Source: Martelella endophytica
GTDB taxonomy: Bacteria; Pseudomonadota; Alphaproteobacteria; Rhizobiales; Rhizobiaceae
NCBI RefSeq assembly: GCF_000960975.1
Contig: NZ_CP010803.1
Coordinates: 1,092,001 to 1,156,000 of the forward strand
DNA length: 64,000 nt
Direction of reading: 5' to 3'
Part shown: one piece after another, positions 46,507 to 53,063 of the stretch
Numbering within the stretch: the stretch's first letter is position 1
Layout: each line of letters opens with the position of its first letter
Position numbers and translations under genes: made by a program
Notes under the pieces: model-generated
Database searches by the model: none
What the model was told of the DNA's origin: nothing
The model's input: only the letters and a program-made list of their open reading frames with translations

Positions 46507-47886
46507 ATGTCGGATTTTGACCTTGTCCTGAAAGGCACGCTGGTGCTTTCCGATCGGGTGGTCAGGGGCGGCTATGTCGCCGTACGTGACGGGCTGATTG
46601 CCGCCGTCGGCCAGGGAGAGGCCCCCGCCGCGCGCGAGCGTCATGATCTGGGCGATGCCCTGATCCTGCCCGGCGCCATCGATGCGCAGGTACATTCGCT
46701 GAGCCAGAAGGACCAAGAGGATTTCATCTGGTCGACGCGCTCCGCTGCTGCCGGCGGCGTCACCACCATTGTCGACATGCCCTATGACGAAGGCAATGTG
46801 GTCAATTCGGCCGAAGCGGTGAAGAAGAAGATCGCCCATGCCGGCCCGCAGGCCCGCGTCGATTTCGCCCTTTATGGCACGGTCGACCCGACGGAGGGCG
46901 CCTCGCGCATCGCCGAGCAGGTGGAGGCGGGCGTCGCGGCCTTCAAGTTTTCCACGTTTGGCACCCATCCGACCCGTTTCCCCCGCATTCCCGCCGCCCT
47001 TCTCGAAGAGTGCTTTGCCGCAATCGCCCCGACCGGCCTTGCCGCCGGCGTTCACAATGAGGACGACGAGTTCGTCAATGCCGCGATCGCGAAGGTGAAG
47101 GCCTCTGGCATCACCGACTACCGCGCCCACAATCTCTCCCGCCCGCCGCTGACCGAGCTTCTGGCCATGCACCAGATCTACGAGACGGGTGCTGCCACCG
47201 GCTGCCCGGCGCATGTGGTGCACTGCTCGCTCGGCCGCGGCTACGAGATCGCCGCCGGCTATCGGGCTCAGGGTTTCAACGCCACGGTCGAATGCTGCAT
47301 CCACTATCTGATCCTCGACGAGGAAAACGATGTGAGGCGCCTCGTTGGCAAGGCCAAGATCAATCCGCCGGTACGTCCGGGCGCCGAGGTTGAAAAGCTC
47401 TGGCGCCATGTGGCTGCCGGCAATGTCACGCTGGTCTCGACCGATCACGTGAGCTGGTCGGAAGACCGCAAGACCAATCCGGACATGCTGGCGAATGCCT
47501 CCGGCGTGCCGGGGCTGGAAGCGATGATGGCGCTGTTCGTCAAGGGCGCCGTCGAACGCGGCGTGCCGCTCTTCTGGGCCGCGCGGCTGATGGCCGCCAA
47601 CCCGGCGAGGCATTTCCGCATCGATCATGTGAAGGGCGCGCTCGAAATCGGCAAGCATGCCGACATCGCGGTGATGGAGCCCGGCGATTTCATCTATGAG
47701 GCCGCGGCGAGCGGCCATAACGTCGTCGGCTGGTCGCCCTATGACGGCATTCGCCTGCCCTACAAGGTGACAGCGACATGGCTGCGCGGCGAACAGGTGT
47801 TTGACGGCAAATCCGTCGCCGGACCGGGCACCGGACAGTTCGTCCGACCCGAGGCGAGCCTGCCGCTTCGGGACATGATCCGATGA
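46507..47886 (+). CDS. Hydantoinase/dihydropyrimidinase-family amidohydrolase
   Basis: 459 residues, amidohydrolase TIM barrel. The bimetal ligands expected in hydantoinases are the carbamylated Lys147 (AFKFSTFG), His183 (VHNEDDE), His239 (HVVHCS) and Asp313 (STDHVSW). The first motif PGAIDAQVHS has Gln61 where the family has the first His of DxHxH; His63 is kept. The proposed substrate is hydantoin-5-propionate, opened to N-carbamoyl-L-glutamate. It overlaps the next gene, which would remove the carbamoyl group, by 4 bases. Allantoinase or dihydropyrimidinase are alternatives from homology alone. Confidence 0.85.
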   Translation: MSDFDLVLKGTLVLSDRVVRGGYVAVRDGLIAAVGQGEAPAARERHDLGDALILPGAIDAQVHSLSQKDQEDFIWSTRSAAAGGVTTIVDMPYDEGNVVNSAEAVKKKIAHAGPQARVDFALYGTVDPTEGASRIAEQVEAGVAAFKFSTFGTHPTRFPRIPAALLEECFAAIAPTGLAAGVHNEDDEFVNAAIAKVKASGITDYRAHNLSRPPLTELLAMHQIYETGAATGCPAHVVHCSLGRGYEIAAGYRAQGFNATVECCIHYLILDEENDVRRLVGKAKINPPVRPGAEVEKLWRHVAAGNVTLVSTDHVSWSEDRKTNPDMLANASGVPGLEAMMALFVKGAVERGVPLFWAARLMAANPARHFRIDHVKGALEIGKHADIAVMEPGDFIYEAAASGHNVVGWSPYDGIRLPYKVTATWLRGEQVFDGKSVAGPGTGQFVRPEASLPLRDMIR

Positions 47887-49124
47887 GCCGCAACCTCGCC
47901 GTCAGCGCGGAGCGGATCGCCGCCGATATCGATGCGCTTGCAGCGATCACCGATCCGGACCGGCCATGGACGCGGAGGGCCTTCTCCGATCTGTTCCTTG
48001 AGGGCCGCGCCTATCTGGAAAGAGAATTCCGGGCAGCCGGCCTCGAAACCCGCATCGACACGGCCGGCAATCTCATCGGCCGCCGTATCGGCAAGAACAG
48101 AAGCGCCGGCACCATCATGCTGGGCTCCCATTCCGATACTGTGCCGGATGGCGGTCGTTTCGATGGTATTGCCGGCGTGGTCGTGGCGCTGGAAGTCGCC
48201 CGCGCGCTCGCCGAAGCGGGGATCGAGCTGGAGCACGACCTTGAGGTGACGGATTTCCTCGCCGAGGAAGTCTCGATCTTCGGCGTTTCCTGCATCGGCT
48301 CGCGCGGCATGGCCGGCATTCGCCCCGACGAGTGGCTTGGTCGCACCGCCGAAGGCATGACGCTGGCTGAGGGTATCGAGAAGGTCGGCGGCACACCGGC
48401 GCTGCAGATCGCCCGTGATGATATCCGCGCCTTCCTCGAACTCCACATCGAACAGGGGCCTGTGCTGGAGGGCGAGAAGCTCGATATCGGCGTCGTCACG
48501 GCGATCGCCGGCATCACCCGCGTCGAGATCATCGTCGAGGGCCGGGCCGATCACGCCGGCACCACGCCGATGGGCCGCCGCGCCGATGCGCTGGGTGCGG
48601 CCGCGCATGTGGTTCTGGCGGTGGAGACCCTGGCCGGCGAGCTTGCCGCGACCCCCGGCCATTTTGCCGCGACCACCGGCGAATTCGAGATGTGGCCGAA
48701 CGCCGCCAATGTCGTGCCCTCCAAGGTGCGCATGCTGCTCGATATCCGCTCGGAGCATCGCGACGACCTCGGCGAATTCCTGAGCGCGCTCAGTTCCTGT
48801 CTCGAAGGCATCGCGCTGGACCATGGCGTCGCCATCGCGCCGCCGCGCCTCGTCTCCGACAATCCGGCCATGCCGATGGACACGCTGGTGATGGCGACGC
48901 TCGATGCCGCCTGCGAGACGACCGGCGCCGGGCACCGCCGCATGGCCTCGGGTGCCGGCCACGACGCCGCCTTCATGGCGCGCATCGCCAAGGCCGGCAT
49001 GGTGTTCATCTCCTGCCGCGAGGGGCGCTCCCACGCGCCGGAGGAATTTGCGGAGAATGCCGATATCGCGCTCGGAGCCGAGGTGCTGCTCGAAGCGGTC
49101 AAACGGCTCGATATGGAACTCTAG
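47883..49124 (+). CDS. M20 Zn-dependent N-carbamoyl-L-amino-acid hydrolase
   Basis: 413 residues, M20/allantoate amidohydrolase group. Metal motifs: GSHSDTVPDGGRFDG (His83, Asp94) and FLAEEVSIFG (Glu127-Glu128), later HIEQGPVLE and GAGHDAAFMA. The dimerisation domain is about 215-325 (GRADHAGTTPMG). In this operon the likely reaction is N-carbamoyl-L-glutamate to L-glutamate, CO2 and ammonia. From homology alone allantoate or ureidoglycolate would also fit. It overlaps the hydantoinase gene by 4 bases. Confidence 0.88.
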   Translation: MSRNLAVSAERIAADIDALAAITDPDRPWTRRAFSDLFLEGRAYLEREFRAAGLETRIDTAGNLIGRRIGKNRSAGTIMLGSHSDTVPDGGRFDGIAGVVVALEVARALAEAGIELEHDLEVTDFLAEEVSIFGVSCIGSRGMAGIRPDEWLGRTAEGMTLAEGIEKVGGTPALQIARDDIRAFLELHIEQGPVLEGEKLDIGVVTAIAGITRVEIIVEGRADHAGTTPMGRRADALGAAAHVVLAVETLAGELAATPGHFAATTGEFEMWPNAANVVPSKVRMLLDIRSEHRDDLGEFLSALSSCLEGIALDHGVAIAPPRLVSDNPAMPMDTLVMATLDAACETTGAGHRRMASGAGHDAAFMARIAKAGMVFISCREGRSHAPEEFAENADIALGAEVLLEAVKRLDMEL

Positions 49125-49144
49125 GGATATCAAGGAGCAGAAAG

Positions 49145-50233
49145 ATGGGCCGTATCCTGACTGAAAAGGACGTTGAACCCGCCGTCAAAGGCGGCTCGGT
49201 CTATGCCGCGGGTGGTGGCGGCTGGGCTGACCACGGCCGCATGCTGGGCTATGCCGCCGTCAATGTCGGCAAGCCGGAGCTGGTTTCGGTGGAAGAGCTT
49301 TCCGACGAGGCGTGGATCGCGACGGCTGCCGCCATCGGCGCGCCGGCCTCGACCACGCCGTGGGAGATGCAGGGTATCGACTATATCAAGGCGGCGCAGC
49401 TGCTGCAGGACGCGCTCGGCGAGAGACTCGCCGGCCTGATCGTTGGCCAGAACGGAAAATCCTCGACGCTGAACGGCTGGCTGCCGTCCGCGGTGCTCGG
49501 CACCAAGGTGGTCGATGCCGTCGGCGATATCCGCGCCCATCCGACCGGCGACATGGGTGCGATCGGCATGGCGAGTTCGCCCGAACAGATGATCCAGACG
49601 GCCGTTGGCGGCAACCGCGCCGAAAACCGCTATATCGAACTGGTGGTGAAGGGCGCGACGGCGAAGATTTCGCCGGTTCTCAGAACCGCCGCCGACCAGT
49701 CCGGTGGCTTCATCGCCTCCTGCCGCAATCCGCTCAGGGCGTCCTATGTGAAGACCCATGCAGCACTTGGCGGCATCTCGATGGCGCTGACGCTCGGCGA
49801 AGCGATCATTGCGGCGGAAGGCAAGGGCGGTTCCGCCATCATCGACGCCATCGTGAAGACAACCAACGGTGCGATCCTGACCGAGGGCAAGGTGACGAAG
49901 AAGGCGGTGGTCTACACCAGCGAGGCTTTCGATGTCGGCACAGTCACGGTCGGCTCGGGCGATAGCGCCACGGTTCTGCATGTGATGAACGAATATATGG
50001 CGGTCGAGGATGCCGGCGGCAACCGGATCGCGACCTTCCCCGATGTCATCACCACGCTGTCGCCCGAGGGCGAACCCTTGAGCGTCGGCCAGTTGCAGGA
50101 GGGCATGACGATTTTCGTGCTGCACGTGCCGAAGACGGTCATTCCGCTGTCTTCCAGCGTCAAGGATCCGGCCGTCTATCCGCCGGTCGAAAAGGCGCTC
50201 GGCATCTCGATCGCCGATTACGCGCTCGCCTGA
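49145..50233 (+). CDS. DUF917-family protein, probable 2-thiohydantoin desulfurase
   Basis: 362 residues. Glycine-rich N-terminus GGSVYAAGGGGWADHG (16-31), the signature of DUF917, which is now named after S-methyl-thiohydantoin desulfurase. The second half is a beta-sandwich-like domain. The proposed role is to replace sulfur by oxygen in 3-(5-oxo-2-thioxoimidazolidin-4-yl)propionate, releasing sulfide and giving hydantoin propionate. It is the key gene that points to a sulfur-containing substrate, since plain histidine or hercynine breakdown needs no such step. Exact chemistry is inferred. The frame is open to 48692, but the ATG at 49145 follows AAGGAG. Confidence 0.78.
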   Translation: MGRILTEKDVEPAVKGGSVYAAGGGGWADHGRMLGYAAVNVGKPELVSVEELSDEAWIATAAAIGAPASTTPWEMQGIDYIKAAQLLQDALGERLAGLIVGQNGKSSTLNGWLPSAVLGTKVVDAVGDIRAHPTGDMGAIGMASSPEQMIQTAVGGNRAENRYIELVVKGATAKISPVLRTAADQSGGFIASCRNPLRASYVKTHAALGGISMALTLGEAIIAAEGKGGSAIIDAIVKTTNGAILTEGKVTKKAVVYTSEAFDVGTVTVGSGDSATVLHVMNEYMAVEDAGGNRIATFPDVITTLSPEGEPLSVGQLQEGMTIFVLHVPKTVIPLSSSVKDPAVYPPVEKALGISIADYALA

Positions 50234-50244
50234 GGGAGGACGAC

Positions 50245-51906
50245 ATGCCGAAAGACAATCCGCGTCATCCGAATTTCCCGATCCCCGGCGGACCCGAAGT
50301 CCGTGCAAAGGGCTGGCGGCAGGAAGCGCTGCTGAGGCTGATGGAAAACGTGCTTTCCGTCGGCGAGGACCCGGACAATCTCGTGGTCTATGCCGCGCTC
50401 GGCAAGGCCGCCCGCAACTGGCCGTCGCACGCCATGATCGTCAAGACGCTTCTCGAAATGGACGAGAACCAGACGCTGGTGATCCAGTCCGGCAAGCCCG
50501 TCGGCCTCTTGAAGACCCATGCGAAGGCGCCGCTCGTCATCATGGCGAACTGCAATATCGTCGGCCAGTGGGCGAAGGCGGAAGTTTTCTACGAGCTGGA
50601 GCGCAAGGGGCTGATCTGCTGGGGCGGGCTTACCGCCGGCGCCTGGCAGTATATCGGCTCGCAGGGCGTCATTCAGGGGACCTACGAAATCTTCATGCGG
50701 ATCGCCGAAAAGCGGTTCGCCGGTTCGCTGGCCGGCCGCTTCATCCTGACGGCAGGCCTCGGCGGCATGGGCGGCGCCCAGCCGCTTGCCGGCCGCATGG
50801 CGGGTGCCGCCATTCTGGTGGTCGATATCGATGCCGAACGGGCGCGAAAGCGTCACGAAATCGGATTCCTCGACGAGATCGCGCCGGATCTTGATGCCGC
50901 GCTGGCGATGATCGACGAGGCGGTGGCGGTGAAGAAGGCGATTTCCATCGGCCTCGTCGGCAATGCCGCCGATATCTATCCCGAGATCGCGCGACGTGGC
51001 ATCACCCCCGACATCGTCACCGACCAGACTTCGGCCCATGATCTCGTCTATGGCTATGTGCCGAAGGGCATGAGCCTGGCCGAGGTGAAGCGCCTGCGCG
51101 AGGAAGGCCCGGCGCAGTTGATGGCCGCTAGCCGCGCCTCGATCGCAGATCATGTCCGCGCCATGCTGACATTCCAGGGCGATGGGGCGGAGGTGTTCGA
51201 CAACGGCAACCTGATCCGCACCCAGGCCCGTGAGGGCGGCGTCGCCAACGCCTTCGATATCCCGATCTTCACCGAGGCCTATCTCAGGCCGCTGTTTTCC
51301 GAAGCCATCGGCCCGTTCCGCTGGATGGCGCTTTCGGGGGAGGCGAGCGATATCGCCCGCATCGATGATCTTGTGCTCGAAATGTTTCCCGACAATTTCA
51401 TCGTCACCAACTGGATCCGGCTTGCACGCGAGAACGTGCCCTTCGAAGGCCTTCCCGCCCGCATCGCCTGGCTCGGCCATGGCGAGCGCACGCGGCTTGC
51501 CGTCGCGGTCAACGATCTGGTGGCGAAGGGTGAGCTGAAGGGACCGGTCACGTTCTCGCGCGATCATCTCGATGCCGGTGCCATGGCGCATCCGAATATC
51601 ATGACGGAAAACATGAAGGACGGGTCCGACGCGATTGCCGACTGGCCGCTGATCAATGCGATGACCATGTGCGCCTCGATGGCGGACCTCGTCGTCATCC
51701 ACTCCGGCGGTGGCGGCTATGCCGGCTACATGACCAGCGCCGGCGTCACCATCATCGCCGATGGCACCCCGGAAGGGGCCGAGCGTCTGGAGCATGCGCT
51801 GACCAACGATACCTCGCTCGGCATCATCCGCTATGCGGATGCGGGCTACGAGATTGCCGAAGAAGCAGCCCAGCGCGGGAATGTCGGCTATCTGCCGCTC
51901 GGCTGA
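50245..51906 (+). CDS. Urocanase-family hydratase, probable thiourocanate hydratase
   Basis: 553 residues, about the length of HutU (556). Urocanase signatures: YIGSQGVIQGTYEIF (136-150), the NAD site TAGLGGMGGAQPLA (169-182), GPFRWMALSG (356-365), SRDHLDAGAMA (438-448) and MKDGSDAIADWPL (457-469). Residues near the active site differ from HutU: RPLFS with Ser352 where HutU has the essential Cys, IAWLG (Ala408) for ICWVG, and VVIHSGGGG for VSLHHGGG. This divergence and the operon fit thiourocanate as substrate. It is the last gene of the operon, convergent with nrdG. Confidence 0.82.
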   Translation: MPKDNPRHPNFPIPGGPEVRAKGWRQEALLRLMENVLSVGEDPDNLVVYAALGKAARNWPSHAMIVKTLLEMDENQTLVIQSGKPVGLLKTHAKAPLVIMANCNIVGQWAKAEVFYELERKGLICWGGLTAGAWQYIGSQGVIQGTYEIFMRIAEKRFAGSLAGRFILTAGLGGMGGAQPLAGRMAGAAILVVDIDAERARKRHEIGFLDEIAPDLDAALAMIDEAVAVKKAISIGLVGNAADIYPEIARRGITPDIVTDQTSAHDLVYGYVPKGMSLAEVKRLREEGPAQLMAASRASIADHVRAMLTFQGDGAEVFDNGNLIRTQAREGGVANAFDIPIFTEAYLRPLFSEAIGPFRWMALSGEASDIARIDDLVLEMFPDNFIVTNWIRLARENVPFEGLPARIAWLGHGERTRLAVAVNDLVAKGELKGPVTFSRDHLDAGAMAHPNIMTENMKDGSDAIADWPLINAMTMCASMADLVVIHSGGGGYAGYMTSAGVTIIADGTPEGAERLEHALTNDTSLGIIRYADAGYEIAEEAAQRGNVGYLPLG

Positions 51907-51919
51907 TGCGAAGCCCGGT

Positions 51920-52639
51920 TCAGCCGCGCTGTTGCCTTAGCGCGGCGGCCAGTCTCTGCCGGTCGACGCCGGCCTCGCGAAAGGTCTGGATCTTGTGGGC
52001 CGCGATGCCCGAGGCAGCCAGTTCCTGTCGCAGCGCCGCGAGCTCTGGTTCACGCATGAGTCCATCGTGAACAGTGGTGCGGACCTCGTATGCGATGCCG
52101 CTTGCCAGAACATGGCGGAGGCTTTCGAAGGCGCGGGTGGCACTTTTCGGCGTGCCGGTCATACGGTCATAGCAGGCTTCCGGGGCCTTGATGTCGAGGC
52201 CGATCCAGTCGGCGTGGGGCAGGGCGGCCTTTAGCCGCTCGGGATAGGGACCTGCCGAATGCAGCCCGACGGCAAAGCCCATGGCGCGGACGGCCTCCAT
52301 CGTCGGCACCAGCGCCCTCTGCAGCGTCGGTTCGCCCCCGGAAAAGACCACGCCGTCGAGCAGCCCGCGCCGGGTTTCAAGGAATTCGAGGATATCGGAA
52401 AGGCGATGGGCGGTTTCTGCATTGGCATCGATCAGCCCCGGATTGTGGCAATAGGGGCAGCGCCACGGGCAACCCTGCAGAAACAGCGTCGCCACGATCT
52501 TGCCCGGCCAGTCGCAGAGCGAAAACGGCTCGAAGCCGCCGATGCGGAGGTCGTTTGCGATTTCTCTTTTGGTGTCACCCTCGGGCTCGGCCCGAGGGTC
52601 CAGGAAAGGTTCACCGAGCAGCCTGGATCCTCGGGTCAA
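51920..52639 (-). CDS. nrdG: Anaerobic ribonucleotide reductase activating protein, start uncertain
   Basis: About 220-240 residues. Radical-SAM activase that generates the glycyl radical on NrdD. The cluster motif CPWRCPYCHNPG supplies C-x3-C-x2-C, and VVFSGGEPTLQ is the SAM-binding GGE motif. Conserved sequence begins near DLRIGGFEPFSL (about 52545). There is no ATG or GTG just upstream; the frame runs without stop into two kinds of palindromic repeat. The TTG at 52639, inside a repeat, would give 239 residues, so it is used as a provisional start. It is downstream of nrdD and the glycyl-radical peptide. Confidence 0.72.
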   Translation of the reverse strand: MTRGSRLLGEPFLDPRAEPEGDTKREIANDLRIGGFEPFSLCDWPGKIVATLFLQGCPWRCPYCHNPGLIDANAETAHRLSDILEFLETRRGLLDGVVFSGGEPTLQRALVPTMEAVRAMGFAVGLHSAGPYPERLKAALPHADWIGLDIKAPEACYDRMTGTPKSATRAFESLRHVLASGIAYEVRTTVHDGLMREPELAALRQELAASGIAAHKIQTFREAGVDRQRLAAALRQQRG

Positions 52640-52654
52640 GCCCGAGGATGACGC
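52572..52654. repeat. Facing pair of TCCTCGGGC..GCCCGAGGA palindromes, pair 1
   Basis: Two copies of a short palindromic unit (52572-52602 and 52624-52654) face each other. The unit has the form GTCATCCTCGGGCTTGACCC plus GAGGATCC; the left copy carries several changes. A similar facing pair is at 57074-57223. This unit is common between genes in many alphaproteobacteria. Here it overlaps the putative 5' end of nrdG. Confidence 0.7.
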
Positions 52655-52701
52655 AGGGAGGAAACTGGCTTCAGCTCCAAAAGTGGTGCCACACGCCTCC
52701 C

Positions 52702-52838
52702 GATCTCCCCCCTTGAGGGGGAGATGCCCCGAAAGGTGCAGAGAGGGGTGAACCGTTTCGGCGGATTCGGCGTTGGCGGCATGCTTCGTTACCCCTCTCT
52801 GTCGCTGCCGCGACATCTCCCCCTCCAGGGGGGAGATT
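52702..52838. repeat. 137-bp palindromic intergenic element, copy 2
   Basis: The second copy of the element at 43413-43550, with the same outer and inner arms and a different centre. It lies between the glycyl-radical peptide gene and nrdG. Together with the adjacent short palindromes it fills the gap 52640-52862. Confidence 0.75.
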
Positions 52839-52862
52839 GATGAGGGCATCGCCGCCACCTCT

Positions 52863-53051
52863 TTATCTCTGCTCACCGGCCTCTTCCCGGAAATAGCGGC
52901 GCTCAGTGAATTCGCCCTTCTTGCCGCGGTTGAAGGAGGAGACGGGGCGGTGGTAGCCCATGACGCGGGTCCAGATCTCGCAGGGCTGTCGCTCCTCGTC
53001 GGAAAGCGTGATTTCGGTTTCGGCCATGAAGTCTTTCTCGATAACGGACAT
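52863..53051 (-). CDS. Separate glycyl-radical segment of class III ribonucleotide reductase
   Basis: 62 residues. The core (about 24-53: CEIWTRVMGYHRPVSSFN, then RGKKGEF) matches the C-terminal end of E. coli-type NrdD, which reads RVCGY...RPFNAGKQEE. Gly32 in RVMGY is the presumed radical glycine. The large NrdD encoded just upstream ends after its metal site and lacks this segment, so the two peptides should form the enzyme together. An excellent ribosome site (AAAGGAGG) lies at the end of nrdD; the gap is 12 bases. Small genes of this type are, from memory, annotated in other alphaproteobacteria. Confidence 0.85.
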   Translation of the reverse strand: MSVIEKDFMAETEITLSDEERQPCEIWTRVMGYHRPVSSFNRGKKGEFTERRYFREEAGEQR

Positions 53052-53063
53052 GATGTCCTCCTT

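Noticed and set aside
46507..49124. Allantoin or pyrimidine degradation genes
   Set aside because: Both enzymes match those families by homology, but no uricase, ureidoglycolate or dihydropyrimidine dehydrogenase gene is near, and the operon partners fit hydantoin propionate better.
40875..51906. Ordinary histidine utilisation (hut) operon
   Set aside because: HutI and HutG/HutF are missing, the lyase lacks the MIO triad, and the hydantoinase, carbamoylase and DUF917 genes have no place in histidine breakdown.
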